NCBI RefSeq assembly: GCF_004166885.1
Contig: NZ_RCYU01000001.1
Span: 558,001-622,000 of the forward strand
Source of the DNA: Streptococcus sp. bf_0095
GTDB lineage: Bacteria > Bacillota > Bacilli > Lactobacillales > Streptococcaceae
Direction: 5' to 3'
DNA: 64,000 nucleotides
A program made the position numbers and the translations under genes. Each line of letters opens with the position of its first letter. Position 1 is the first letter of the stretch. The notes under the pieces were generated by a model. The model did not search any database, had not been told where the DNA came from, and saw nothing but the letters and a program-made list of their open reading frames with translations. Positions 16,956 through 26,324 of this stretch are shown here, one piece after another.

Positions 16956-17549
16956 TTACAAATCTTCTGCTTTTAGGGGTTTGACGTCTTTGAGCAATGG
17001 GTGGTTCTTATCTGCTTCTGAGACTTCTGCTTCTTCCAAGTTTTCCCATTGGATGTCTAGGCTTGGGTCTGCATAGTTGACAAAGGCATATTTTGGCTTG
17101 AGCTCCAATGCCCAGTAGTCATTGACCAAATAGCTGTAGGCTACTTTGTCAGACAAAACTTGGAAACCATTGGCTACGCCACGAGGAACAAAAATCCCTT
17201 TAGAGGCATCGATCACAGTTTGATAGGTATTCCCAAATGTTTCACCTTCACGAAGGTCTACCCAAGTGCCAAGAACCTTTCCTTCATCTGCCACAGAGAT
17301 GTACTTGTCCCAAGGTTCTGCATGCAGACCACGTAATACATGCTTGCGCGAGAAAGAAACGTTATTTTGCAACTTGCCTTCGGCAAAGAAGCTTTCAGGA
17401 AATCCAAGAGGAAGCATTTTTTCCTTTTGGAAGTTCTCCTTGAACCAACCACGGTTGTCCCCATGAACTGGAATATCAAACTCCAACAAGCCTGGGATGG
17501 CTTCAATCTTGCGGGCTGCTAATTCTTTTCCGAAAAATTGTTCTGTCAT
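16956..17549 (-). CDS. rfbC: dTDP-4-dehydrorhamnose 3,5-epimerase
   Basis: A 197 aa cupin-fold epimerase with the RmlC signatures HGDNRGWFKENFQKE, the catalytic-His segment RGLHAEPWDKY, and FVPRGVANGFQVLSD. It makes dTDP-4-keto-L-rhamnose from the RfbB product. Its start codon overlaps the rfbA stop, so the two are translationally coupled. Confidence 0.96.
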   Translation of the reverse strand: MTEQFFGKELAARKIEAIPGLLEFDIPVHGDNRGWFKENFQKEKMLPLGFPESFFAEGKLQNNVSFSRKHVLRGLHAEPWDKYISVADEGKVLGTWVDLREGETFGNTYQTVIDASKGIFVPRGVANGFQVLSDKVAYSYLVNDYWALELKPKYAFVNYADPSLDIQWENLEEAEVSEADKNHPLLKDVKPLKAEDL

Positions 17550-18418
17550 TAAGCTTCTCCAATCAAACGGAGCAAGTATTGTCCGTATTCATTTTTCTTA
17601 AGAGGTTGCGCCAATTCATGGACTTGTTCTTTGGTGATATAACCCATGCGATAGGCGATTTCTTCAAGGTTGGCAACTTGGACGTTTTGCAAGCGTTGAA
17701 CAGTTTCGATATATTGAGAAGCCTGCAAGAGACTTTCGTGAGTTCCTGTATCCAACCAAGCAAAACCACGACCCATGAGCTCAACAGAGAGGTCTCCACG
17801 CTCCAAATAAGCCTTGTTGACATCGGTGATTTCAAGCTCTCCACGAGGACTTGGTTTGATGTTTTTAGCAATCTCTACTACATCATTGTCATAGAAGTAA
17901 AGTCCTGTCACCGCAAAGTTGGATTTTGGATGTTCTGGTTTTTCTTCGATAGAGATAGCATTCATATCTGCATCAAACTCTACCACACCAAAACGTTCTG
18001 GATCTTTAACTTGGTAACCAAAGACAGTTGCCCCTTTTTCTTTTGCTTCAGCCCGTTGCAACATCTTGGTTAGGCCATTTCCATGGAAGATATTATCTCC
18101 AAGAACGAGGGCAACATGATCGTCACCAATGAACTCTTCACCAATGATAAAGGCTTGTGCTAAGCCGTCTGGGCTTGGTTGCTCTGCATAAGAGAGGGAA
18201 ATACCAAGTTCAGAACCATCTCCAAGAAGCTCTTCAAAACGAGGAAGATCTTGCGGAGTTGAGATGATCAAGATTTCTTTGATCCCTGCTAACATAAGAG
18301 TTGACAATGGGTAGTAAATCATTGGCTTGTCGTAAATGGGCATCAACTGTTTGGAAGCGGCACGAGTCAAAGGATACAAACGAGTACCCGAACCACCAGC
18401 TAAAATAATACCTTTCAT
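17549..18418 (-). CDS. rfbA: Glucose-1-phosphate thymidylyltransferase
   Basis: A 289 aa nucleotidyltransferase opening [18 protein letters not shown], the dTTP-binding signature, with [20 protein letters not shown] and VEEKP-type residues ([20 protein letters not shown]). It commits glucose-1-phosphate to dTDP-rhamnose. It is first in the rfbA-rfbC-(R1)-rfbB array. Confidence 0.97.
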   Translation of the reverse strand: MKGIILAGGSGTRLYPLTRAASKQLMPIYDKPMIYYPLSTLMLAGIKEILIISTPQDLPRFEELLGDGSELGISLSYAEQPSPDGLAQAFIIGEEFIGDDHVALVLGDNIFHGNGLTKMLQRAEAKEKGATVFGYQVKDPERFGVVEFDADMNAISIEEKPEHPKSNFAVTGLYFYDNDVVEIAKNIKPSPRGELEITDVNKAYLERGDLSVELMGRGFAWLDTGTHESLLQASQYIETVQRLQNVQVANLEEIAYRMGYITKEQVHELAQPLKKNEYGQYLLRLIGEA

Positions 18419-18467
18419 AATGTTAGGCCTTTCTACGTATTCATTACCCCTATTTTATCATGTTTAT

Positions 18468-18503
18468 ATAAAAAAGTCACCTTGCATTTGTGTTGCAAGG
18501 TGA
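18468..18503 (-). terminator. Terminator after the FAD oxidoreductase gene
   Basis: TCACCTTGCA (18477-18486) pairs with TGCAAGGTGA (18494-18503), with a T-run on the minus strand. It separates the upstream nif3 group from rfbA. Confidence 0.75.
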
Positions 18504-18603
18504 TGACCGGAGATGAGAGTTGTAGAATTGTTAGCAGTGGTCTTACTCATAATTCAAATAGATTACTGCTCCTTGACTGAGTCGTCTGAAAGCCTTACCT
18601 TGT

Positions 18604-18680
18604 AGTAGAGCCCACTCAACCACTGCGTCTTGCTCGATAATCCAAAGACAATTGAGAGGCTAGGACTTTTGTCCCAGCCT
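18604..18680 (-). repeat. R2 structured repeat, partial copy
   Basis: This segment matches the last 77 bases of the R2 copy at 34311-34484, same orientation, from AGTAGAGCCCACTCAACCAC to GGACTTTTGTCCCAGCC. The other half is missing or too diverged to recognise. It abuts the stop of the oxidoreductase gene. Confidence 0.8.
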
Positions 18681-19770
18681 ACTTCTTCACATATTGTTCA
18701 ACTGGATAATCTGCTGGATCTAAGCGTAGGTTTCCTCCTGCCACTAGTTGGGCTAGATGCCAACCAATGAGGGGACCTGTTGTGAGGCCGGACGAACCTA
18801 GGCCACTGGCAACATAAATACCAGCTTGATCGGGAAGAGCCCCCCAGAATGGTGAAAAGTCACTGGTGTAGGCCCGTGTTCCCACGCGCTCGCCGACAAC
18901 TGTCGCTTGAGCTAGTTCTGGATAGTAGGCCAAAGCTTCTGTTTCCATCTGATTTAGCTGAGCTTGATCCACCGTCAGGTCAAAGCCCATCTCATTCTCA
19001 TGAGTGGCTCCCATACTGATTTTGCCCTTTTGGAAGGGAATGATATCCAGCTCTCCTTCTGGCATGACCACAGGATAGTCATCAGTATCTAGGTCTAGCT
19101 GATAATCCCGCAACTGTCCTTTTTGGGGACGGACATCGACTTGGTAGCCAAGTGGCTCGAGCATTTGTCCCAGCCAGGCTCCTGTTGCTAGGATGACTTG
19201 GTCATAGTTTTCTCCTGCAATCTGATAGCCATGATCCGAGACTGAGAGAGCAACCTCTTCCTTAATCACTCTTGCCCCACTGGCTTTAAGGAGAGTTTCC
19301 GTGAGAAGCGCTCCTTCAACATGAGCTCCACCTGAGGCATAAAGGAGCTGTTCAAAACCATTTAGACCTGGGAATTGCTGGGCCACCTCTTCTTTGTTTA
19401 AAATCGCCAAGTCTCCAATCAAGGGAGATTCTTCCCGACGGCTCAGCGCCAACTGATAGAGTTCGTCTAATTTGTCCTCCTTTTTCTTGAGGAGATAGAC
19501 ACCGGTCTGCTGGTAAAAATCTGTTTTAATTCCGTCCTTGGCCAGGTCTTCTACCAATTCTTGGTAAAAATCAGCTCCCAGACGAGCGAGGCGATACCAG
19601 GCCTTGTTCCGCCGTTTGGAAAACCAAGGGCTAATAATGCCTGCCGCTGCCTTAGTTGCTTGGCCGACTCCATGGTCATAGACAGTCACATCCACTTGTG
19701 CTTCTTTGGATAAATAATAGGCTGCAGTGGATCCTACGATCCCTGCACCGATAATGGCTACTTTCATCAT
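18679..19770 (-). CDS. FAD-dependent oxidoreductase, DadA/glycine oxidase-like
   Basis: A 363 aa flavoprotein with the dinucleotide fold VAIIGAGIVGSTAAYYL at residues 3-19 and the amine-oxidase-type end GIYVASGLGSSGLTTGPLIG. The family oxidises D-amino acids or glycine; substrate cannot be assigned. Two adjacent ATGs (19770, 19767) share one SD. It follows nif3 by 6 bp, so trmK-nif3-oxidoreductase form one transcription unit. Confidence 0.88.
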   Translation of the reverse strand: MMKVAIIGAGIVGSTAAYYLSKEAQVDVTVYDHGVGQATKAAAGIISPWFSKRRNKAWYRLARLGADFYQELVEDLAKDGIKTDFYQQTGVYLLKKKEDKLDELYQLALSRREESPLIGDLAILNKEEVAQQFPGLNGFEQLLYASGGAHVEGALLTETLLKASGARVIKEEVALSVSDHGYQIAGENYDQVILATGAWLGQMLEPLGYQVDVRPQKGQLRDYQLDLDTDDYPVVMPEGELDIIPFQKGKISMGATHENEMGFDLTVDQAQLNQMETEALAYYPELAQATVVGERVGTRAYTSDFSPFWGALPDQAGIYVASGLGSSGLTTGPLIGWHLAQLVAGGNLRLDPADYPVEQYVKK

Positions 19771-19776
19771 GACCCC

Positions 19777-20574
19777 TTAGATATGGTAAAAAGGATTGGT
19801 GCTAGCTTGACTGCCAATCACTTCAATCTCCCACGCTTCCTCAGCCTTCCACTGATTGAGCTTTTCTACTAGTTTCGAGACAAAGAGAACTTCGATATGG
19901 TGCCCTGGATCCAAGGCCAAGAGCCCATCGCTCAGCATGTCTTGAGCCGTGTGGTAGTAGATATCTCCTGTGATATAGACCTCAGCCCCTTTAGCGAGAG
20001 CATCCTTATAAAAGGACTGGCCACTTCCTCCACAGATGGCGACACGCGTAACAACCCGATCCAAATCAGTCTGGTCATAACTGACCAAGCGCAAAGCATC
20101 TAGTCCAAAAGTTTCTTTGACCTTTTCAGCCAACTGACCAAAGGTTTGGGCGGACACCTGACCAATCCGGCCGATTCCGAGTCCTTCCCCTGTCATGCTG
20201 AGGGGCTCTGTATCTTCAATGTCCAAGAGTTGGCAGAACCAATCGTTGAGACCATCTGGGACAATGTCAATATTGGTATGGCTGACATAGACTGCGATAT
20301 CATGCTTGATCAGGTCAATATAGATCTGATTTTGAGCCCGATCTGCTACCAGATCTTTGATGGGACGGAAAATCGGTGCGTGCTTGACGATGATCAAGTC
20401 TACCCCATGGGCGATAGCTTCTGCCACCGTCTGCTCCCGAATATCTAAGGCTACCATGACCTTATGGATGTCTTTATGCAGCGTGCCGACTTGTAGACCA
20501 CGGACATCTCCCTCCATGGATAGTTCCTGAGGACAGTAGGCTTCATAGCGTTTGATGACTTCACTTGCTAGCAT
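19777..20574 (-). CDS. Nif3-like dinuclear metal-centre protein
   Basis: A 265 aa Nif3/YqfO-family protein, short form without the inserted PII-like domain. Metal-ligand segments are visible: [10 protein letters not shown] near residue 65, [17 protein letters not shown] near 95-111, and [10 protein letters not shown] near the end. Molecular role is not settled; some members act on nucleotides or in GTP cyclohydrolase-like processes. Its start overlaps the trmK end by 14 bp, a very widespread pairing in firmicutes. Confidence 0.9.
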   Translation of the reverse strand: MLASEVIKRYEAYCPQELSMEGDVRGLQVGTLHKDIHKVMVALDIREQTVAEAIAHGVDLIIVKHAPIFRPIKDLVADRAQNQIYIDLIKHDIAVYVSHTNIDIVPDGLNDWFCQLLDIEDTEPLSMTGEGLGIGRIGQVSAQTFGQLAEKVKETFGLDALRLVSYDQTDLDRVVTRVAICGGSGQSFYKDALAKGAEVYITGDIYYHTAQDMLSDGLLALDPGHHIEVLFVSKLVEKLNQWKAEEAWEIEVIGSQASTNPFYHI

Positions 20575-21250
20575 TTAGGACCTCCTTGATTTGTGCGATG
20601 CGCTCTTCTAACGATGCTCTGGCAGATTGATTCTCAACTGGGACTTGCTCCAAGGCAAAGGCCAATTTTTCCACTTCCTTGGACCACTTTTGGACAAAGG
20701 CTGGAGTTTGTTCCCGCATCAAATAGGGACCAAAGCGCAGTTCCATAGCTGTCAACTCTTGAGAACCCTGTTCCACTACAAGGATCTCATAGAACTTCTC
20801 ATTTTCTTCCAAGATCGCTTCATCAACAATGCGGAAATCATGGTCTACTAACCAAGCCCGCAATTCATCCTCTCGATTATTGGGCTGGAGGACCAAGCGG
20901 GAGACATTGGCTAATTTTTCAAGGCCTGCCGCTAGGATATCCGCAATCAAGCGTCCTCCCATACCTGCAATAGTGATACAAGAAATGCCGTCTGCTGGTT
21001 CAAAGGCAGCCAAACCATTGGCCAGGCGGACTTCAATCTTGTCCTCTAAGCCATTATCGGCGACATTTTGCAGGGCAGACTGATAGGGTCCCTCTACCAC
21101 TTCACCAGCAATAGCAGCCTCAATCTTACCTTCTTGTAAGAGGGCGATTGGTAGATAAGCATGGTCACTCCCCACGTCCAACAGACGCGCTCCAGCTGGG
21201 ACGAAGCTAGCCACTAAGTCCAAGCGATTTGATAATTTTGTAAATTCCAT
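20561..21250 (-). CDS. trmK: tRNA (adenine22-N1)-methyltransferase TrmK
   Basis: The 229 aa class I methyltransferase has its SAM-binding motif at [19 protein letters not shown] (about residues 20-38) and [19 protein letters not shown] further on, both typical of TrmK. It methylates N1 of A22 in tRNAs. Coupled by overlap to the Nif3-like gene. Confidence 0.93.
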   Translation of the reverse strand: MEFTKLSNRLDLVASFVPAGARLLDVGSDHAYLPIALLQEGKIEAAIAGEVVEGPYQSALQNVADNGLEDKIEVRLANGLAAFEPADGISCITIAGMGGRLIADILAAGLEKLANVSRLVLQPNNREDELRAWLVDHDFRIVDEAILEENEKFYEILVVEQGSQELTAMELRFGPYLMREQTPAFVQKWSKEVEKLAFALEQVPVENQSARASLEERIAQIKEVLNASK

Positions 21251-21302
21251 GTGCTACTTTCTAAACTTTTATTCCATCCCTTAGTATACCATGTTTGCAC
21301 CA

Positions 21303-21330
21303 TTAAAAAAAGGCGCGACGGCGCCCTTTT
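21303..21330 (-). terminator. Terminator after the GST-family gene
   Basis: Short GC stem GGCGC/GCGCC (21312-21325) flanked by A and T runs. It lies 2 bp past the stop and could act on both strands. Confidence 0.75.
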
Positions 21331-21331
21331 C

Positions 21332-22123
21332 TTATGCATTAATTTCCTTATAGTCCACTTCCAAGCCACGTTTCACAGCTGGGCGATTGGCGATTTTCTC
21401 TGTCCAGGCTTGCAAATGCTTGTATTCCTTCACATCTAGGAAAATTCCGGCACGATCCCAGACCTTGTCTTGGGCTAGACGGCCATACCAAGACCAGATG
21501 GCAATATCTGCAATGGTATAGTCATCCCCTGCGATATAAGGTTTGGTCGCCAATTCCTTGTCCAGCAGGTCCAATTGGCGTTTGGCTTCCATGGCAAAAC
21601 GGTTGATGGCATACTCAATTTTTTCAGGAGCATAGTGGAAGAAATGACCAAAGCCTCCACCTAAGAATGGTGCCGCACCCGTCTGCCAGAAGAGCCAGTT
21701 GAGCACTTCTGTCCGCTTAGCAGGATCTGTCGGGATTAAATGGCCAAATTTCTCCGCTAGATACAAGAGAATATTGGCTGATTCAAAGACCCGAATGTCT
21801 CGGTCGCCTGATTGATCCAACATGGCTGGAATTTTTGAGTTGGGATTGATGGCTACAAAGTCACTACCAAACTGATCTCCCTCACCAATCTTGATGCGAT
21901 AAGCGTCGTAGCCTGCATCCACTCCCAACTCTTTTAATTCTTCCAGCATAATGGTCACCTTAATCCCATTTGGAGTTGGAAGGGTATAGAGTTGGAAAGG
22001 ATGATCCCCTTTTGGAAGAGTTTGTTCAAAGCGGGCACCTGCTGTTGGTTGGTTCAAGCCACCCCAGGCTCCTCCCATTTGGTTTGGTGCTTCCCATACT
22101 TCTGGTAATTGATAATCTGACAT
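21332..22123 (-). CDS. Glutathione S-transferase family protein, YghU-like
   Basis: At 263 aa it has the long N-terminal extension of YghU-type proteins (YQLPEVWEAPNQMGGAWGGL), then a thioredoxin-like domain with TLPTPNGIKVTIMLEEL and NPNSKIPAMLD, and a C-terminal helical domain (IADIAIWSWYGRL). YghU-type enzymes act as disulfide-bond reductases using glutathione. Streptococci may import or make glutathione, so a redox role is plausible. SD GGAG precedes the ATG. Confidence 0.88.
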   Translation of the reverse strand: MSDYQLPEVWEAPNQMGGAWGGLNQPTAGARFEQTLPKGDHPFQLYTLPTPNGIKVTIMLEELKELGVDAGYDAYRIKIGEGDQFGSDFVAINPNSKIPAMLDQSGDRDIRVFESANILLYLAEKFGHLIPTDPAKRTEVLNWLFWQTGAAPFLGGGFGHFFHYAPEKIEYAINRFAMEAKRQLDLLDKELATKPYIAGDDYTIADIAIWSWYGRLAQDKVWDRAGIFLDVKEYKHLQAWTEKIANRPAVKRGLEVDYKEINA

Positions 22124-22203
22124 CTCTTTTCTCCTTTGTCTATGTTACTACTAGCATATCAAATCCAGTCGCTACTTTCAAAAATCTGCTACGCTGGCTT
22201 TAC

Positions 22204-22231
22204 TTGACATTTCTTGGCAAAATGATAGTAT
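22204..22231 (+). promoter_or_regulatory. Promoter of add
   Basis: TTGACA (22204-22209) and TAGTAT (22226-22231) with a 16 bp spacer, 30 bp before the start codon. Confidence 0.55.
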
Positions 22232-22261
22232 AGAAAAAATACATTTTGAAGGAGAAAAAAC

Positions 22262-23281
22262 ATGTCCACGATCGACTTTCATAGTTTGGCAAAGACAGAA
22301 CTACACTGCCACTTAGACGGTTCCTTGTCTCTTCCGACCATTCGCCAATTGGCAGCCATGGCCAATATTGACCTCCCTGCTAGTGATGAAGAGCTCAAGC
22401 ACCATGTCACTGCACCTGCCCACTGTGAGAATCTTTTGGACTATTTGGAGGCCTTTGACTACATTCGCCCTCTCCTTCAAACCAAGGAAGCCTTGACCCT
22501 TGCTGCTTACGATGTGGCCAAGCAAGCTGCTCTCGAAAATGTCGTCTACATTGAGGTTCGTTTTGCCCCAGAATTGTCCATGGACCAAGGGCTCACTGTC
22601 CCAGAAACAATCGATGCTGTCTGTGAAGGACTGCGCCAAGCCCAGGATGAATTTGGCATTGTTGCAAAAGCCCTCGTCTGCGGCATGCGCCAGTCGGATC
22701 AAGAACTCACCTCTCGTATCCTAGCAGAAGCCAACCAAGTTAGGGATCAAGATTTTGTCGGCTTTGACTTCGCTGGGGATGAACACCACTACCCACCACA
22801 AGCCATTGATGCCCTCATCCAACAGGTTAAAAGTTACAACCGTCCCATGACACTGCATGCTGGCGAGTGCCACTGTCCAGCCAACGTCGCTCAATCCATG
22901 GCCTATGGCATCAAACGAAATGGTCACGTGACCTTGCTAGCGGATGAACAAGAGCTTCTAAAAGAGTTTGTGAAAAATGGTGTTACTGGTGAGCTCTGTT
23001 TGACTAGTAACCTTCAAACCAAGGCAGCTGCCACTGTGGCGGACTTCCCTTACCTCAAGATGAAGGAAGCACAAGCCCATATCAGCATCAACACCGATAA
23101 CCGCACCGTCTCTGATACCGACCTGACCAAGGAATATGCCCTCTACCATCGCCACTTCCATACGACGCCAGCTGACTTTTACCAGCACAATGTCGATGCC
23201 ATCCAAGCTTCCTTTGCTAGTGATGAGGAAAAACAAGAACTCCTAACCAAACTAGAAAAGGCTTACGCGGACTATTTATAA
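22262..23281 (+). CDS. add: Adenosine deaminase
   Basis: A 339 aa TIM-barrel deaminase. Zinc and substrate residues are present: [16 protein letters not shown] at residues 12-27, [11 protein letters not shown] near 200, GHVTLL and [12 protein letters not shown] near 280. It converts adenosine or deoxyadenosine to inosine forms for purine salvage. SD AGGAG precedes the ATG. The gene has its own promoter and terminator, so it is probably monocistronic. Confidence 0.96.
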   Translation: MSTIDFHSLAKTELHCHLDGSLSLPTIRQLAAMANIDLPASDEELKHHVTAPAHCENLLDYLEAFDYIRPLLQTKEALTLAAYDVAKQAALENVVYIEVRFAPELSMDQGLTVPETIDAVCEGLRQAQDEFGIVAKALVCGMRQSDQELTSRILAEANQVRDQDFVGFDFAGDEHHYPPQAIDALIQQVKSYNRPMTLHAGECHCPANVAQSMAYGIKRNGHVTLLADEQELLKEFVKNGVTGELCLTSNLQTKAAATVADFPYLKMKEAQAHISINTDNRTVSDTDLTKEYALYHRHFHTTPADFYQHNVDAIQASFASDEEKQELLTKLEKAYADYL

Positions 23282-23283
23282 AC

Positions 23284-23322
23284 AAAAAAAGCTAGCACTT
23301 TATGAGTGCTAGTATTTTTTTA
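23284..23322. terminator. Bidirectional terminator between add and dnaD
   Basis: CTAGCACT (23292-23299) pairs with AGTGCTAG (23305-23312), with A-run on the left and T-run on the right. Confidence 0.85.
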
Positions 23323-24006
23323 ATCTTTCCACAAATCCATCGCCTGTAAGAAATCATCTGAAACTGTGACATTTTCAGGCTGAAGGGCTTCCCGTTCTTG
23401 TTGTTTGATTTTTAATTGTGTCAAACTGGTAATGCCCTCCCGTCGCCAATTGCGCAGGATGGCCTGAATGTATTTCCAGTGAGGTTTGCCATTAAAGACA
23501 GCTTCTCTCAAGGCAGCCTTCACAATATCAGGGTCTGTTTGGTCCTGCTTGACTGTCTGCGTCAAATCTTCGATTTCAAATGGCGTCAACAAACGTCCTA
23601 ACTCCTGCTCAAAAGTTTTGACCAAATTAGCCAGTTCATTTTCTGCTTGCTTATCTTGCCCGCGCTGTGCTACTTCTGTCTTACTTTGAAGCAGGTCATC
23701 CAAGCGTTCGAGGGCAATGGTCGCATCAAAAAGAACTTCAATCTCCCCATCTAGCTCAATGGTCCGATATTGGAGCAACCCTTGGTTGGTCAGGCGAGAC
23801 ATGGACTGGTTGACTTCTGCGACAGACTTGCCAATTGCATCTGCAATTTGATTAGGTGTGAGGCTGGATTGGTTGGTCGTGTTTTGCAAATAAAAGAACT
23901 GCCAAACCAGAAAATCCTCTGCGTCTTTAAATAAATGCTGATAATGGAAAAGTAAAGCACTTGGTAAAACCAAATTGCCCGACTTAAATGCTTGTGAATA
24001 TGTCAT
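23320..24006 (-). CDS. dnaD: DnaD-family primosomal protein
   Basis: The 228 aa protein has an N-terminal winged-helix domain (about 1-110, with SSLTPNQIADAIGKSVAEVN) and a C-terminal DnaD/DnaB2 domain (about 130-205, with GRLLTPFEIEDLTQTVKQD and WKYIQAILRNWRREGI). DnaD loads the replicative helicase with DnaB and DnaI in low-GC Gram-positives. It lies 9 bp after metA, as in related streptococci. Confidence 0.92.
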   Translation of the reverse strand: MTYSQAFKSGNLVLPSALLFHYQHLFKDAEDFLVWQFFYLQNTTNQSSLTPNQIADAIGKSVAEVNQSMSRLTNQGLLQYRTIELDGEIEVLFDATIALERLDDLLQSKTEVAQRGQDKQAENELANLVKTFEQELGRLLTPFEIEDLTQTVKQDQTDPDIVKAALREAVFNGKPHWKYIQAILRNWRREGITSLTQLKIKQQEREALQPENVTVSDDFLQAMDLWKD

Positions 24007-24015
24007 ACTACCCCT

Positions 24016-24960
24016 TTATAGGTAACCATAAAATGAAATATCTTTTTCTAACTCCTCCAAACGATAAGGAGTTTCTTGGTAAACTGCATAATTGATCCAA
24101 TTACTAAAGAAGTTGGCTGCCGCTAAGTTCCACCGCATCCGTGGGTCACGACTACTGTCATCCTGATCGTAATAATTCTTCGGAAGATCTGGATTCAAGC
24201 CTGCTTTGACATCCCGCTGGTATTCCTTGGCCAAGGTATCACGGTCATATTCCAAATGGCCAAAACTATAGACCTCTCGAAGGTCTGGACTGGCCAGGAT
24301 GGATAATCCTACTTCACCCCCCTGAGCCAGGACTTGCAAGTTACTCTTCTCTAGCACTTCCTTGAGGGGGACATCTGTATAACGTGAGTGAGGGGCCAAA
24401 AAAGCATCGTCAAAGCCACGCATCAAGCGATTCTGCGGATTCATAACTGTTTGCTCATAGATCCCTGATAGCTTGTCGCAGAGGGCTACTTTTTCAATCC
24501 CATAGCGGTAATAGAGACCAGCTTGCGCACCCCAACAAAGATGCAAGGTTGAAAAAACATGTCGTTTCGACCAAGCAAAAACCTTTGTTAACTCCTCCCA
24601 GTAATCCACTTCCTCAAAGGCTAATTTCTCTACTGGAGCTCCCGTAATAATCAAGCCATCATAATAGTTCTCTTTAATATCCTCGAAGGATTTGTAGAAG
24701 ACTTCCATATGTTCTGCCGCTGTCGTCTTGGACTCATGGCTGGTCATATAGAGAAAATCCACATTGATCTGCAAGGGAGTATTGGCCAGGAGGCGTAAGA
24801 GTTGAGTCTCAGTGGCTACCTTAGTCGGCATGAGATTCAAAATCAGAACATTCATCGGACGAATATCTTGATGCGTTGCCCGAATATCATCCATGACAAA
24901 AATATTTTCTGAGCGAAGAATATCAACTGCTGGTAATTTCTTATCTAAGGTAATTGGCAT
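24016..24960 (-). CDS. metA: Homoserine O-acetyltransferase (MetA family)
   Basis: A 314 aa MetA-family enzyme. The catalytic cysteine falls at residue 142 ([15 protein letters not shown]). Residue 111 is Glu in TGAPVEKL, the position known to select acetyl-CoA rather than succinyl-CoA, so O-acetylation is predicted despite the common 'succinyltransferase' label. This is the entry to methionine synthesis. A good promoter and a MET-box-like palindrome lie just upstream, pointing to control by a CpsY/MtaR-type regulator. Confidence 0.95.
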   Translation of the reverse strand: MPITLDKKLPAVDILRSENIFVMDDIRATHQDIRPMNVLILNLMPTKVATETQLLRLLANTPLQINVDFLYMTSHESKTTAAEHMEVFYKSFEDIKENYYDGLIITGAPVEKLAFEEVDYWEELTKVFAWSKRHVFSTLHLCWGAQAGLYYRYGIEKVALCDKLSGIYEQTVMNPQNRLMRGFDDAFLAPHSRYTDVPLKEVLEKSNLQVLAQGGEVGLSILASPDLREVYSFGHLEYDRDTLAKEYQRDVKAGLNPDLPKNYYDQDDSSRDPRMRWNLAAANFFSNWINYAVYQETPYRLEELEKDISFYGYL

Positions 24961-24993
24961 AAAAAGCTCCCATCTTACAAGTTGTTACCTCTT

Positions 24994-25022
24994 ATTATAA
25001 GACAGGAGCATATAGTTTTCAA
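24994..25022 (-). promoter_or_regulatory. Promoter of metA
   Basis: On the minus strand, TTGAAA (25017-25022) and TATAAT (24994-24999) with a 17 bp spacer, about 35 bp before the start codon. Confidence 0.75.
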
Positions 25023-25044
25023 TTATGGTTTTTCTCTATCTAGA

Positions 25045-25061
25045 TATAGCTCTAAACTATA
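25045..25061. promoter_or_regulatory. MET-box-like palindrome upstream of metA
   Basis: TATAGCTCTAAACTATA has matching TATAG/CTATA ends and closely fits the streptococcal methionine box of the form TATAGTTTnAAACTATA. It lies about 22 bp upstream of the -35, where a LysR-type activator would bind. A further half-site (ATATAGTTTT, 25010-25019) sits at the -35 itself. Confidence 0.7.
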
Positions 25062-25574
25062 TTAGTAATGCATCAAGACCTTGTAATCGTAGTCTCCGAT
25101 AGCTTCGCGGCCTTTGAGATCATCGAGCTCGATCAAGAAGGCACAACCTGCAACCACTCCACCGAGTTTTTCGATCATTTCGATGGTTGCTTTAACCGTA
25201 CCACCTGTTGCCAAGAGGTCATCGACGATAAGGACGCGTTGACCTGGTTTGATAGCATCAGCATGCATGGTCAAGGTGTCAACACCGTATTCTTTTTCGT
25301 AGTCAGCTGAGATGACTTCACGTGGCAATTTGCCAGGTTTCCGAACAGGCGCAAAACCAATACCGAGCTCGAAAGCGACCGGACATCCAACGATGAATCC
25401 ACGCGCTTCAGGGCCGACGATCATATCAATCTTCTTATCCGTCGCGTATTGAACGATTTCACGAATCGCATAACTATAAGCATTGCCATCTGCCATCAAA
25501 GGGCTGATATCACGGAAGGTAATTCCTTCTTGCGGATAGTTCTCAATGCTTGCAATGTAATCTTTTAAATTCAT
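25062..25574 (-). CDS. apt: Adenine phosphoribosyltransferase
   Basis: A 170 aa type I phosphoribosyltransferase with the PRPP motif [16 protein letters not shown] (about residues 121-136) and the N-terminal [11 protein letters not shown] of Apt. It salvages adenine to AMP. It lies after recJ and the broken membrane-protein gene; a recJ-apt pairing is common in streptococci. Confidence 0.97.
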   Translation of the reverse strand: MNLKDYIASIENYPQEGITFRDISPLMADGNAYSYAIREIVQYATDKKIDMIVGPEARGFIVGCPVAFELGIGFAPVRKPGKLPREVISADYEKEYGVDTLTMHADAIKPGQRVLIVDDLLATGGTVKATIEMIEKLGGVVAGCAFLIELDDLKGREAIGDYDYKVLMHY

Positions 25575-25684
25575 GGTTAACTTTCTTTCATAAAAAAATT
25601 TTTACATTCCATTATACCATGAATTCTACTAACGTGCATCATTTTTTACTAAATCATTTTCCCACCCTCCTACAAAGAAAACAA

Positions 25685-25713
25685 AATCCCACATCCAAAA
25701 AAGATGTGGGATT
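25685..25713. terminator. Terminator between the broken gene and apt
   Basis: AATCCCACATC (25685-25695) pairs with GATGTGGGATT (25703-25713), a strong 11 bp stem, 18 bp past the stop at 25731. T-richness is modest. Confidence 0.65.
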
Positions 25714-25730
25714 GGATTCGAAAAAATGTC

Positions 25731-26324
25731 TTACTTCTCTTCTAACAATTCATTGTACTGGATTTTCATATCGCCCAGATTTTTCATGGAATAACGAGAA
25801 CTTCCATTTTTAAACCAGGTACCAAGGATGTATTGTTCGGCGACTTTCTTACTTTGGTCTCGAAGCCAAGTAAGGTCTTTGCCATAGGTAGCAAGTTTCT
25901 GTAAAAAATCACTTCCTTCAACTGTTTGATTATCCTCGTAAAGATACACTTTTTCTTGAATCAATGCTCTTTTTTTAGAATTGTATTTGAAGGTCATCCA
26001 AACGTATGCATTTTTGTTTAGATGGTATTCATACCATTAAACCCATTCAGAACTATCTCGAAACATCATGACGGATAGCTCTTCTTGACCACCAACGATT
26101 TTATCTGAATAGGGGTACATTTGAAATCCTTCATCCTCCTTCCAGATGCGATCACTCCCGATCGTTTCTGTAAAGGGCCTAAACATCACATAGCGCATCC
26201 AGCTGCCATTTTCAGCGTAGTTGATTTCTTCCATGGGATTTCTCAAACTCCAGTAGATCCCCAGCCAATAGAGGGCAAAAAGGAGGAAAGGGCTGAGCCA
26301 GAGAAATATTTTCTTTTTGTTCAT
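25731..26324 (-). pseudogene. Membrane-anchored protein split by an in-frame stop
   Basis: Two minus-strand frames (26324-26037 and 25731-26036) are in the same phase, separated only by a TAA at 26037. Together they give about 197 residues. There is an N-terminal membrane helix (FLWLSPFLLFALYWLGIYWS), then an extracellular segment through MMFRDSSEWV, the stop, and WYEYHLNKNAYVWMTFKYNS to the end. Read-through as one protein makes sense. I do not recognise the family; a likeness to streptococcal immunity-type proteins is possible but unproven. The start overlaps the recJ stop by one base. Confidence 0.65.
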
